Shown: positions 33,643 to 42,251 of the stretch, piece by piece
Position numbering within the stretch: the stretch's first letter is position 1
How the letters are laid out: the number at the start of each line of letters is the position of its first letter
Source of the DNA: 34-65-8 sp963529855
Lineage (GTDB): Bacteria > Pseudomonadota > Alphaproteobacteria > Sphingomonadales > Sphingomonadaceae
DNA: 64,000 bases
Direction: 5' to 3'
Assembly (NCBI GenBank): GCA_963529855.1
Contig: CAURZK010000001.1
Span: forward strand, 62,001-126,000
Notes under the pieces: generated by a model
What the model was told of the DNA's origin: nothing
Seen by the model: only the letters and a program-made list of their open reading frames with translations
Database searches by the model: none
Position numbers and translations under genes: made by a program

Positions 33643-34376
33643 AACGGCGCGGTGTCCTTGCCGGGATGGGCGCCCTGGTCGCGGCGGGCTGTGCGAAGGT
33701 CGCGGATACAAGCGCGGGCACATCCATGCTCTCGGCCGCAGAAGACTGGCACCGCAAGGCGCACCGCGCCCTGGCTGGCCGCGAGCGGCTGGCACGTGAA
33801 TTCGACCGCAGCGAGGTGTCGCCCTTTTTTCGCGGCAATGGCACAACCAACCCGACCAACGGCGATTACCAGGCGCAGGCTGCCGCGGGATTCGCCAACT
33901 GGCGCCTGACCGTGGGCGGACTGGTCAATACGCCGCTCGCATTCGACATGGACAACATTCGCCGCCTGCCCCAGCGGGTTCAGGTGACACGGCATGACTG
34001 CGTAGAAGGATGGAGCGCGATCGGGGAATGGACCGGCCCGCAACTTGCCGTGCTGCTCGATGCCGCCGGGCTGAGGCCCGAGGCGCGCTACATCGTGTTC
34101 CGCTGCGCCGATGAACTGAACGGCGCCGCATATTACGAGAGCGTTGACCTGGTCGATGCCTATCACCCGCAGACGATCGTCGCGCATATGCTGAACGGCG
34201 AACCGCTCCCGATCCGAAATGGCGCCCCCCTGCGCATGCGGATCGAGCGCCAGCTGGGTTACAAGCATGCCAAGTATCTGACCGGGATCGAAGCAGTCGC
34301 CAGTCTAGATGGCATCGGCGATGGCAACGGTGGTTATTGGGAAGATCGCGGATACCAGTGGTATGCGGGTATCTAG
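33639..34376 (+). CDS. Periplasmic molybdopterin oxidoreductase (sulfite-oxidase fold), Tat lipoprotein
   Basis: 245 residues of the sulfite-oxidase/MsrP molybdopterin domain. The molybdenum-ligating Cys is Cys121 in VTRHDCVEGWSAIGEWTG. YIVFRCADELNG, SVDLVDAYHPQTIVAHMLNG and PLRMRIERQLGYKHAKYL are conserved blocks. The N-terminus MKRRGVLAGMGALVAAGC combines a twin-arginine motif with a lipobox (Cys18), so a folded, cofactor-loaded protein should be exported by Tat and lipidated. Substrate is unknown; candidates are sulfite or oxidised methionine. It is paired with the cytochrome b gene, and its stop shares a CTAG with the converging DUF1801 gene. Confidence 0.88.
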   Translation: MKRRGVLAGMGALVAAGCAKVADTSAGTSMLSAAEDWHRKAHRALAGRERLAREFDRSEVSPFFRGNGTTNPTNGDYQAQAAAGFANWRLTVGGLVNTPLAFDMDNIRRLPQRVQVTRHDCVEGWSAIGEWTGPQLAVLLDAAGLRPEARYIVFRCADELNGAAYYESVDLVDAYHPQTIVAHMLNGEPLPIRNGAPLRMRIERQLGYKHAKYLTGIEAVASLDGIGDGNGGYWEDRGYQWYAGI

Positions 34377-34807
34377 TCCGGCCAGCGCTGCAACGATCGC
34401 TGCCAGCCGAGTGCGATCATCTCCTCAAGCACGCCCAGATCGATGTCCGCCAGCTTGTTGACATAAAGGCACGCCTTCCCGCGCGAATGTTTGCCAAGCC
34501 GCGCCAGCAGCGGAGCGAACGCCGCTTCTTCCCCGTCGTCCCCGCATTCCATGATATAGAGCGAATGTTTCGCCTTGCGCGGGCTGAAACCGGCTCGGCA
34601 GGCATCGCCTTCATGCCCGCTGGCGTACTTGTAGTGATAGCGGCCGTATCCAACGATGGTCGGCCCCCACATCTGCGGCGATTGGCCGGTGACGCGCTGG
34701 AACATGGTGTCGAGGATTAGGGCGTCGGCGCGTTTGGCCGCGGGTTCGACCGCAGCCAGGAACTGCGGCGGTTCGGCCCCTGTCACCTTGGTCTTCAGCT
34801 CAGCCAT
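34373..34807 (-). CDS. DUF1801 domain protein
   Basis: 144 residues of the YdhG-like DUF1801 family: SPQMWGPTIVGYGRYHYKYASG, then GFSPRKAKHSLYIM and GKACLYVNKLADID. Function is unknown. No signal peptide or membrane helix. The start MAELKTKVTG was chosen over an open upstream extension that reaches towards the divergent cfa gene. It converges with the molybdopterin gene in overlapping stops. Confidence 0.85.
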   Translation of the reverse strand: MAELKTKVTGAEPPQFLAAVEPAAKRADALILDTMFQRVTGQSPQMWGPTIVGYGRYHYKYASGHEGDACRAGFSPRKAKHSLYIMECGDDGEEAAFAPLLARLGKHSRGKACLYVNKLADIDLGVLEEMIALGWQRSLQRWPD

Positions 34808-34887
34808 GATGCACGCTCCCAACCCGCGATTGACAGTATAGCGCCCAGCACGCACTCTGTCAGCGGGCCGAAATTGAGGGGATTGGC

Positions 34888-36201
34888 ATGTTCCTGCTCG
34901 GAAAATTCCTCGACAGGGCGATCAAGGTCGGACGCCTGATCGTGACCGATCACGATGGCACCGAACATGCCTTTGGCCCCGGCGGTGGCGATTATCGCCC
35001 GGAACAGGGCGGCAGGCCCGGCCCGATCCGGATACGCCTGACCCACCCGAAGGCGGCCAATCACATCGTACGCTATCCCCAGCTTGGCGCAGGCGAAGCT
35101 TACATGTGGGGCTGGCTGGAAGTGGAACCGCCGCACGACATCCGCGACATGGTTCTGTTCGTGACCATGAATGCCAAGCGGCTGGGGGAAGCATCCCTTT
35201 CTGCCAAGGGGCCGCTGCGCAAGACTGCGCAGAAGCTGATCGCGATGCTGGACGGGATCAATCTGCGGTCCAGTGCGCGCAGGAATGCCGAACACACCTA
35301 CAACCTCACGCGCGAGTTGTACGAGCGGTTCCTGGACGAAGACCGCCAGTATACCATGGCCTATTACCGCGAGGATCCGGCCGCAACTTCGCTGGAAAAG
35401 GCGCAGCTCGACAAGAAGGCGCATCTCGCCGCCAAGATGTACCTGAAGCCGGGCATGCGCGTGCTGGATATCGGCTGCGGCTGGGGCGGGTTCGCGCTCT
35501 ATCTCAACCAGATGTACGGGGTCGAGGTGCTGGGCGTTGCGCTCGCACCGGATCAGATCGCCTTCTGCAAGGAGAGGGCGGAGGCGGCGGGCGTCGCCGA
35601 CAAGGTCCGTTTCGAGCTGTGCGATTACCGCGACGTCCAGGGCCAGTTCGACCGGATTTCCAGTGTCGGCCTGCTAGAGCACGTCGGTACGCTTCATTAC
35701 CCCCAGTTCTTCGAACATACCCACCGCCTGCTCGCGCGCGACGGGGTGATGATCAGCCACTGCTGCGGGCGCACCGGGCGGCCCGGTCACACCGATGCGT
35801 GGACGCGCAAGTACATCTTCCCCGGCGGTTACATCCCTGCCCTGTCCGAACTCGTGACCGAGAGCGAGAAAGCCGGCTGGCAGGTGATGGATGTGGAAGC
35901 GATGCGCTTCCATTACTCGCACACGCTGCACGAATGGTACAACCGCACCGTGATGCACCGCGAGGAAATCACCGCGATGTACGACGCGCAGTTTTATCGG
36001 ATGTGGCAGTTCTACCTTGCCGGGGCTGAACAGGCATTCCGCAATGGCAACATGGTCAACTGGCAGATCCAATACGTCAAGGATCGCAGCGCCATCCCGA
36101 TGACACGCGAATACATCCAGGAAGAAAGCGCCCGCCTGCGCGCGGTGGCGCAGGTCCCGACGTGGCGTTTCGATCCGGCGCTGCGCGAAGCGGCGGAATA
36201 G
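34888..36201 (+). CDS. cfa: Cyclopropane-fatty-acyl-phospholipid synthase
   Basis: 437 residues. The SAM-binding motif is VLDIGCGWGGFALYL (192-206). SVGLLEHVG and the CFA signature FPGGYIPALSELV follow, and the conserved bicarbonate/active-site surroundings are MISHCCGRTG and WYNRTVMH. The enzyme transfers a methylene group from SAM to unsaturated acyl chains in the inner membrane, usually at stationary phase or acid stress. GAGGGG lies six bases before the ATG. A single-gene unit, convergent with the PepSY gene after 10 bases. Confidence 0.93.
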   Translation: MFLLGKFLDRAIKVGRLIVTDHDGTEHAFGPGGGDYRPEQGGRPGPIRIRLTHPKAANHIVRYPQLGAGEAYMWGWLEVEPPHDIRDMVLFVTMNAKRLGEASLSAKGPLRKTAQKLIAMLDGINLRSSARRNAEHTYNLTRELYERFLDEDRQYTMAYYREDPAATSLEKAQLDKKAHLAAKMYLKPGMRVLDIGCGWGGFALYLNQMYGVEVLGVALAPDQIAFCKERAEAAGVADKVRFELCDYRDVQGQFDRISSVGLLEHVGTLHYPQFFEHTHRLLARDGVMISHCCGRTGRPGHTDAWTRKYIFPGGYIPALSELVTESEKAGWQVMDVEAMRFHYSHTLHEWYNRTVMHREEITAMYDAQFYRMWQFYLAGAEQAFRNGNMVNWQIQYVKDRSAIPMTREYIQEESARLRAVAQVPTWRFDPALREAAE

Positions 36202-36211
36202 CCCGGCAGGA

Positions 36212-37291
36212 TCAGCGCGCTGGCAGCGGCGATACCTGGCGGGCGACGGGCCTCACCTTGCCCTCACCCCGCCGGAACCAGAAGCTCCAGCTGGCAAGGG
36301 TGCCGAGCAGTACGAGCGTCAGCCCGCCAAAGGTCAGCAGCAGCTTCCACGGCCAGCCGCCGACCTTGCCGGCGTGCACCGGATAGAACTTTTCCTGAAT
36401 AGCCGCGCGCTTGTCGCTGGCCGCCGGGTCGTCGATACCGATCGCCCGCCCCGACCCGGGATCGAGATAGACATATGTCCGGCCGTTGGGCGTCCATTCG
36501 AAGGACTGCTTCAGCCGCAGAACCATGGGCTGGGTCGGATCCGCCGGTATCTGGAGGCGGCGCGGCCGAGCTTCGGGAAACGCGGCCTGCCCTGCCGCCA
36601 GCAAGGCTGCGTAATCCGCATTGCCCGCAGGTTCGACCCGATATTCCGGTATCTCGGAAGCCGCCTCTACTGCGAACGGTGCCAGGAGAGCATCGGACAG
36701 CGGCTGGAAGATCATCAGCGTGCCCGTCAACGCCGAAATCAGCAGCAGCGGCGATGCGATCACGCCCAGATCGCGGTGCTGGCGCACGATCGCGCTCCGG
36801 CTCATCCGCTTGGGCCACAGCCGGAAATCGAATGTCTTGCGCGTCCGCCACCACAGGATCACGCCCGTTACCGTGAACGCAAACAGCAGCAGTCCCAGAA
36901 GGCCGGTGAGGTATTCCCCCGTCTCGCCTGCGAACAGGTAGTGATGGAAATCGAACAGCCACAACTCGGGCCGCCCCCAGGCCGAATCCCAGCGGTCCAC
37001 GACCCGCCCGGCCTGGTCGAGATAGGCCCCGCCCCCGTCGGCATAGATCGCCAGGTGCAGCCCGAAGCCATCGTCGGCGAAGGTGACGCGCGACAGTTCG
37101 CGTCCCGGCATTGTTGCAGCATCCATCACCGCGCCAAGGTCGGCAGTGGTCGAACGATAGGGCTCGTCTGCCCCGGGCAGCGTGATCCATTCCTCTTCCC
37201 ACACCAACACCGTCCCCGACAGGCCGATCAGCGCCAGGACCAGCCCGACCAGCCCGCCGGTCCAGCGGTGCAGCGCGGCAAGCAGCGCCAT
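36212..37291 (-). CDS. PepSY-associated membrane protein (putative siderophore ferric reductase)
   Basis: 359 residues with four membrane helices: LVGLVLALIGLSGTVLVW (N-terminal), one near GLLGLLLFAFTVTGVILWW, one near VIASPLLLISALTGTLMI, and the C-terminal WPWKLLLTFGGLTLVLLG. His residues in LHRWTGG, DFHHYLF and RQHRDLG are likely haem ligands. Proteins of this kind next to TonB receptors reduce iron from siderophores. Its ATG overlaps the receptor stop (TGATG), which fixes the start and ties its expression to the receptor. Confidence 0.85.
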   Translation of the reverse strand: MALLAALHRWTGGLVGLVLALIGLSGTVLVWEEEWITLPGADEPYRSTTADLGAVMDAATMPGRELSRVTFADDGFGLHLAIYADGGGAYLDQAGRVVDRWDSAWGRPELWLFDFHHYLFAGETGEYLTGLLGLLLFAFTVTGVILWWRTRKTFDFRLWPKRMSRSAIVRQHRDLGVIASPLLLISALTGTLMIFQPLSDALLAPFAVEAASEIPEYRVEPAGNADYAALLAAGQAAFPEARPRRLQIPADPTQPMVLRLKQSFEWTPNGRTYVYLDPGSGRAIGIDDPAASDKRAAIQEKFYPVHAGKVGGWPWKLLLTFGGLTLVLLGTLASWSFWFRRGEGKVRPVARQVSPLPAR

Positions 37292-39477
37292 CAGAACTCG
37301 CCGCGCCAGCTCAGCGTGACCGTGCGGCCGCGACCGGCGTAAAAGCGGTCGTTGCTCGACGTCTGTACCGTGTCGCTGTCGTAAGTGATGTAATATTCGT
37401 CCGTCAGGTTCTGCGCCGCCAGCGCGAACTCCCCGATGGCAGTGCGATAGCCGAGATAAGCGTCGAGCAAGCTGTAGCCTTCGAAATCGGTCGCCGTGCC
37501 CGCATCGTTGAAAGTGCGCGACAGATAATGCCGCGATGCGAGCCGCAGATCGAACGGCCCGGCGCTATAGGCAATGGCCAGATTGAGCCGGTCGGGCGAG
37601 ATGTTGGCGCCATCAAGATCGTTGTTGATCAGCGTATCGGGATCGTTGCTGTCGGTCTGGCCGGCGATATCCGAATATCCGAGGCTGACCGCAAGGCCCG
37701 GCACAGGGGGGAAGGACACAGTGGCAGACAGCTCCAGCCCTTCGATCTCGATCGGCTGGCGCGACACGCTGAAAATCCCGTCCAGCCCGCGCACCAGGAT
37801 CGAGCCAAGGTCGCTGGAGGACCAGTAATAGCTGGCGCTGGCGCTGAGGATGCCGCGATCGAATTCCAGCCCGATCTCGCGGTTATTGGAAATCACCGGC
37901 TCCAGCGCGAGGTAATCGTCGATATCGACGTTACGCTCCGTAATCCCGCGCAGGATGCGGCCAACGTCTGCGATGGTGTAACCTTCGGCGTAGCTGGCAT
38001 AGGCGCGCACGCCCGGGGTCGGTTCGACGATCACGCCGCCGTTGATCAGTAGCTTGTCGAACGACGGGGAACCGCCCCCGACCGGATTGGGGCGATATGT
38101 CGCCACGGCGGCAGGATTGGTCGCGCCGTAAACGGCCAGCGTCTCGTAATCACCCACTTCGAGCCGCACGTTCTCGTGCCGCAGTCCGCCCGCCACTCGC
38201 AGCAGACCATCGAACAGGGCCAGATTAGCCTGCCCGAACGGGGCCAGGCTGCGGAAATCGGTTTGCGGGACCCATGCACGGCCGGTCTGGACCAGCGTCT
38301 GCCCGGTGCGGTCGAACAGCATGTCGAAACCGGCTGTCAGAACCAGATCGTCGAAACCGGGCAGAGCGCGCTCGTAGCTCAGCTTGCCGCCCAACTTGCG
38401 GGAACGGTTGGCCGACTGATCGAACAGCCGTCCCGTCGGGTCGATCGCCGGGTCCTGGAAGGTCGAGAATATCCCGCCGCCGAACACGTCACTGGTGCGG
38501 TTGAAGAATCCCTGCAGGATCAGCGTACCGCCCCCGAGGTTGCTGTCGGTCAACGAAGCCGACAACATTTCCGCCTTGTTCGAAGGGGGATCGCCAGGGG
38601 TCGTTCCGCGGATGCTTGATGACGGCACGCCCGCCGCACGGTTGCCGGGGACGAGTACGTAGTGCCCGTTACCCTCCAACTCGAACCGGTTGCCGACCAG
38701 TTCCAGCCGTGCACTGGGCGATAGCTGGATCCCGATCCGGCCGAAGATCGACCAGCTGTCGCTGTCCTGCACCTCGCCCTGCGTCCCGTCGACACCGATG
38801 CGGTTGCCGCGCCCGTCGATAAAAGCTCCACGCCGCTCGAAGGCACCGCCCAGGCTGGCATCGACCGCGCCCGATCGCCAGCCGGCCAGCGCGCCGACCT
38901 TGCCGCCCATCGCTTCGCCGTCGAAGCCCTCAGCCGCGGTGCCTTGCAACAGGGTGCGGATCGATACACCGTCCTGCTCCGGCGCGCCTACGGTAACCTG
39001 ATTGACCACGCCGCCGGTCGCGCCAATGCCCTGCAGCGCGTTGGAGCCGTAAATGACCTCGACCCGGTCGACGAAGAATGGATCGATCGTGTACCCGTCG
39101 CGTGATCCATCGCGAACGGGCGTCGACTGCGGGATACCGTTGATCGCATAGAGCGGCGAGCGTCCGCGCAGGCTTTCTCCGGAGCCTGACAGCTTTTCGC
39201 GGGTCGGCGAAAACGAGGGCAGCAGCGCCGACACCGCGTCAACGACCGAGCCCGACACTGCAACCTGTCGCTCCAGTGTCTCGCGATCGACAACGTCGAC
39301 GGTCAGCGGAAGCGCACTGGCCGGCAACTGGGTGCGGGTGGCCGTCACTATGATCGCGCTGTCCCCTGGCGCATCGGCCTGTTCGTTTTTGGCGGCTGCA
39401 TTCACCTCACTGGCGTGCAGTACTGACGGAAAGATCAGTGCGGCAGAAATCGCGAAGATGGATGATGCACGTGTCAT
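37291..39477 (-). CDS. TonB-dependent outer-membrane receptor, probably ferric-siderophore
   Basis: 728 residues: signal peptide (MTRASSIFAISAALIFPSVL), a plug domain (IIVTATRTQLPASALPLTVD near the TonB-box region, then SPLYAINGIPQSTPV and VEVIYGSNALQGIGATGGVV), and a 22-strand barrel ending GRGRTVTLSWRGEF. The plug NALQGIGATGG variant is common in siderophore receptors. GGGAG lies seven bases before the ATG. A palindromic Fur-like box sits 37 bases upstream, and a PepSY reductase follows in the operon. The ligand is not known. Confidence 0.9.
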   Translation of the reverse strand: MTRASSIFAISAALIFPSVLHASEVNAAAKNEQADAPGDSAIIVTATRTQLPASALPLTVDVVDRETLERQVAVSGSVVDAVSALLPSFSPTREKLSGSGESLRGRSPLYAINGIPQSTPVRDGSRDGYTIDPFFVDRVEVIYGSNALQGIGATGGVVNQVTVGAPEQDGVSIRTLLQGTAAEGFDGEAMGGKVGALAGWRSGAVDASLGGAFERRGAFIDGRGNRIGVDGTQGEVQDSDSWSIFGRIGIQLSPSARLELVGNRFELEGNGHYVLVPGNRAAGVPSSSIRGTTPGDPPSNKAEMLSASLTDSNLGGGTLILQGFFNRTSDVFGGGIFSTFQDPAIDPTGRLFDQSANRSRKLGGKLSYERALPGFDDLVLTAGFDMLFDRTGQTLVQTGRAWVPQTDFRSLAPFGQANLALFDGLLRVAGGLRHENVRLEVGDYETLAVYGATNPAAVATYRPNPVGGGSPSFDKLLINGGVIVEPTPGVRAYASYAEGYTIADVGRILRGITERNVDIDDYLALEPVISNNREIGLEFDRGILSASASYYWSSSDLGSILVRGLDGIFSVSRQPIEIEGLELSATVSFPPVPGLAVSLGYSDIAGQTDSNDPDTLINNDLDGANISPDRLNLAIAYSAGPFDLRLASRHYLSRTFNDAGTATDFEGYSLLDAYLGYRTAIGEFALAAQNLTDEYYITYDSDTVQTSSNDRFYAGRGRTVTLSWRGEF

Positions 39478-39513
39478 GTTGGCTCCCTGTCCGATGACGC
39501 GCCCCTAACCATG

Positions 39514-39530
39514 TTGCGAATTAGTCGCAA
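39514..39530 (-). promoter_or_regulatory. Fur-like palindrome before the TonB receptor
   Basis: TTGCGA-ATTAG-TCGCAA is a perfect 6-bp inverted repeat with the TGCGAAT core seen in many Fur-controlled siderophore-receptor promoters. It lies 37-53 bases before the receptor start codon, where an iron-repressed promoter would be. Confidence 0.55.
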
Positions 39531-39636
39531 TAGCAAAATTGGGTTAAGGCTAGCGTTCGACAGACTGTTGCATTGCACCGCCCCCACGCGCCTGTTACCG
39601 GCGCGCCCCGTCCGAACTGCTCAACGGAGATTGCCG

Positions 39637-40851
39637 ATGTCCGAGATCAAGCGCGTTGTCCTCGCCTATTCAGGCGGTCTCGACACCAGCGTCATCGCCA
39701 AGTGGCTCTCGGTCGAGCGAGGACTGGAAGTCGTCACCTTCACGGCCGACCTCGGCCAGGGTGAGGAAATCGAGCCGGCACGGGCAAAAGCGCGCGCTAT
39801 GGGAATTCCGGACGAACACATCTTCATCGAAGATCTGCGCGAGGAATTCGTGCGCGATTTCGTTTTCCCGATGATGCGTGCCAATGCCCGCTACGAAGGC
39901 GATTACCTGCTCGGTACATCGATCGCGCGGCCGCTCATTTCCAAGCGCCTGATCGAAATTGCCCGGGAAACCGGTGCCGATGCGATCGCCCACGGCGCGA
40001 CCGGCAAGGGGAACGACCAGGTCCGCTTCGAACTCAGCGCCTATGCGCTCGATCCTGATATCAAGGTCATCGCTCCGTGGCGCGAATGGGATCTGACCAG
40101 CCGCACCGCGCTGATCGCCTGGGCGGAGGACCACCAGATCCAGGTGCCCAAGGACAAGCGGGGTGAAAGCCCGTTCTCGACCGATGCCAACCTCCTCCAT
40201 ACCTCTTCCGAGGGCAAGGTGCTTGAGGATCCGTGGGACGAGACGCCGGACTACGTCTATTCCCGCACCGAGCATCCCGAGGACGCGCCGGATCAGCCGG
40301 AATATGTCACCGTGGATTTCGAACGCGGCGATGGCGTCGCACTGAACGGCGAGGCGATGAGCCCCGCCAGCTTGCTCGCCGCGCTCAACGATCTGGGCCG
40401 CAAACACGGCATTGGCCGTCTCGACCTGGTTGAGAACCGCTTCGTCGGCATGAAGTCGCGCGGAATGTACGAGACGCCGGGGGGCGAAATCTACGCCCGC
40501 GCGCATCGGGGTATCGAACAGATCACGCTCGATCGCGGCGCCGCGCATCTCAAGGACGAGCTGATGCCGAAGTATGCGGAGCTCATCTACAACGGGTTTT
40601 GGTTCAGCCCGGAACGCGAAATGCTGCAGGCCGCGATCGACCTCAGCCAGGAACAGGTCAGCGGCACGGTGCGGCTCAAGCTGTACAAGGGGCTTGCCAG
40701 CGTCGTCGGGCGCAAGTCGCCCAATTCGCTCTATTCCGAAGCGCATGTAACGTTCGAGGACGATGCCGGCGCTTACGACCAGGCCGATGCGGCGGGCTTC
40801 ATCAAGCTCAATGCGCTGCGCTTGCGGCTGCTGGCCAAGCGGGATCGCTGA
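39637..40851 (+). CDS. argG: Argininosuccinate synthase
   Basis: ArgG joins citrulline and aspartate with ATP, the penultimate step of arginine synthesis. The 404-residue product starts MSEIKRVVLAYSGGLDTSVI, with the PP-loop SGGLDTS. GATGKGNDQVRFE, PWREWDL and the citrulline/aspartate-site residues around NLLHTSSEGKVLEDP are all family features. GGAGATTG lies just before the ATG; an in-frame ATG 126 bases upstream has no matching residues. Followed by a long non-coding stretch. Confidence 0.97.
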   Translation: MSEIKRVVLAYSGGLDTSVIAKWLSVERGLEVVTFTADLGQGEEIEPARAKARAMGIPDEHIFIEDLREEFVRDFVFPMMRANARYEGDYLLGTSIARPLISKRLIEIARETGADAIAHGATGKGNDQVRFELSAYALDPDIKVIAPWREWDLTSRTALIAWAEDHQIQVPKDKRGESPFSTDANLLHTSSEGKVLEDPWDETPDYVYSRTEHPEDAPDQPEYVTVDFERGDGVALNGEAMSPASLLAALNDLGRKHGIGRLDLVENRFVGMKSRGMYETPGGEIYARAHRGIEQITLDRGAAHLKDELMPKYAELIYNGFWFSPEREMLQAAIDLSQEQVSGTVRLKLYKGLASVVGRKSPNSLYSEAHVTFEDDAGAYDQADAAGFIKLNALRLRLLAKRDR

Positions 40852-40974
40852 TCGATCGCGCGGCCTTGCGGTGAGCCGTTGACTTATCAACCCCTGTCCA
40901 CAACGAAAACGGGGGACAGTGGAAAAGTCGATCTTGCACCGCTTGCCCGACTCGTTTCGCAGGCGCAGTCTCAA

Positions 40975-41480
40975 GTCATCGGAAAGGCACGGATGCCGCT
41001 TCGGATGACGGCCTAACAGCCTGAAACCAAGGCGATTTTCCTGGCCCGGAAGAGATAGCGGATTTGTTCACGCGGTCCTCGAGGGACACCTGCGGAAGGT
41101 TTCGACCAGAAGCAAGGGCACCGTTCGAGAGGATAGCGAAACAGGCTGCTGTCGGGCCGGACATTCCGGTTGTCCATTCCTGAAGATGCAGTGCGCTTCG
41201 GCGCAATGCGGGAAACAGCGAACTCGACAGCCACCACGGATTGATCGGTCTCGGTTGTGCCAAGGCGACGCGGTGCCGGTCTTCGGACCGGATGCGATAC
41301 CAGGGCGGAACCGGATGCCGGCGCGAGCGCCGGTGACGGAACCTGAAACCGGCTTGCCGGCAGACAGGGGAAACATCGGGCGCCAAGCGCTTGCCGATAC
41401 GGACGCTGCCTTCGGGCGGCACCTTACGGGAAGACCACGCGCTGGTGAGAATGGGGTCGGCAGCGATGCCGGCCCCATTT
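40975..41480 (+). ncRNA. Candidate structured RNA (hairpin-rich non-coding block)
   Basis: The 869 bases between argG and rlpA contain no convincing gene, but about 500 of them carry a run of stable hairpins. They are GTCATC/GATGAC (40975/41009) around GGCA-cgga-TGCC; CCGGA-cat-TCCGG (41157-41169); TGCGC-UUCG-GCGCA (41192-41205); CCGGTC-UUCG-GACCGG (41276-41291); CCGGCG-cgag-CGCCGG (41318-41333); ATCGG...CCGAT (41375-41398); GCTGCC-UUCG-GGCGGC (41405-41420). The last is a 9-bp stem GGGGTCGGC/GCCGGCCCC (41453-41476) followed by ATTTACTTT. UUCG tetraloops only make sense on the plus strand. RNase P and tmRNA consensus sequences are absent. Existence as an RNA is inference. Confidence 0.45.
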
Positions 41481-41720
41481 ACTTTGGAGCCAATCCCGGC
41501 GATTCCCCGGCGATCCCACACCCACCCTCCCCTGCCAGATCCCCGAGTCGCGAGCAGAGGAACGCGGGTTCAACGCCCTCCTGAATCGCGCGACGTCCCG
41601 TTTTCGCCTCATTTTGCCGACGAGTCGTGGCCCCATGGCGACGAGCGGACTCGGCGGTTTGGAACCGTCAACCTGTCGCGGGTACACGGCCCGCCAAGGA
41701 CGGAAACGGAACCCATCACG

Positions 41721-42251
41721 ATGACCGCAACCCATCAACCGCGCCGTGCGCGCAGGCTGCCGCAGCGCCGCGCGATTGCCGCGCTGGTCGCATTGCTGGC
41801 GCTGCCCGCGGGCCCCGCTCAGGCCGAAACGCGGGCGGACCCGGCGTTCGACGCGCAGTTCGCATCCTATGCCAAGCTGCCCGCCACCCCTATCACCGCA
41901 GCGGGCGCGGTCGACATCGCCGCGATCGACACGGCGCCCGAACCGGTCGAAACCGCCCGCGTGATCGGCCGCGGCGGCGCGTCGTACTATGCCGCCAAGT
42001 TCCAGGGCCGCCGCACCGCCAGCGGCGAGGCGTTCGACAATGGCGCCCTCACCGCCGCGCACCGCTCGCTCCCGTTCGGCAGCAAGGTCCGCGTGACCAA
42101 CCCTGCCAACGGCAAGTCGGTGGTCGTGCGCATCAACGACCGCGGGCCGTTCCACGGGAGCCGCGTGCTCGACATGAGCCGCGCCGCGGCAGAGCAGCTG
42201 GGCCTGGTCGCGCGCGGCCACGGCCAGGTGGAACTCGCGCTCGTCGACTAG
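41721..42251 (+). CDS. rlpA: RlpA-like septal ring lytic transglycosylase
   Basis: 176 residues: basic N-terminus and signal peptide (RAIAALVALLALPAGPAQA), then a double-psi beta-barrel: GGASYYAAKFQGRRTASGE, AHRSLPFGSKVRVTN, VVVRINDRGPFHGSRVLDMS. This is the RlpA core that cleaves naked glycan strands at division sites; the usual SPOR domain is missing, as in many short alphaproteobacterial forms. The ATG is chosen because the signal peptide begins there, despite a long open frame upstream. Its stop shares CTAG with the converging gene. Confidence 0.88.
   Translation: MTATHQPRRARRLPQRRAIAALVALLALPAGPAQAETRADPAFDAQFASYAKLPATPITAAGAVDIAAIDTAPEPVETARVIGRGGASYYAAKFQGRRTASGEAFDNGALTAAHRSLPFGSKVRVTNPANGKSVVVRINDRGPFHGSRVLDMSRAAAEQLGLVARGHGQVELALVD

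Noticed and set aside
40879..40905. Replication-origin-like words (GTTGA-ctta-TCAAC palindrome, CTGTCCACAA)
   Set aside because: Only one degenerate DnaA-box-like word; no cluster of boxes, no AT-rich unwinding region and no dnaA, hemE or parAB nearby.
40975..41480. RNase P RNA, tmRNA or group I/II intron in the hairpin-rich block
   Set aside because: The RNase P core (GAGGAAAGTCCGGGC, ACAGAA...GGCTTAT), a tmRNA ANDN-type tag with a tRNA-like T-arm, and intron core elements were looked for on both strands and not found.
40976..41521. A 181-codon open frame on the minus strand across the same block, and plus-strand frames there
   Set aside because: Residue composition is erratic, no start signal or domain is visible, and stems interrupt any codon pattern; these are GC-rich chance frames.
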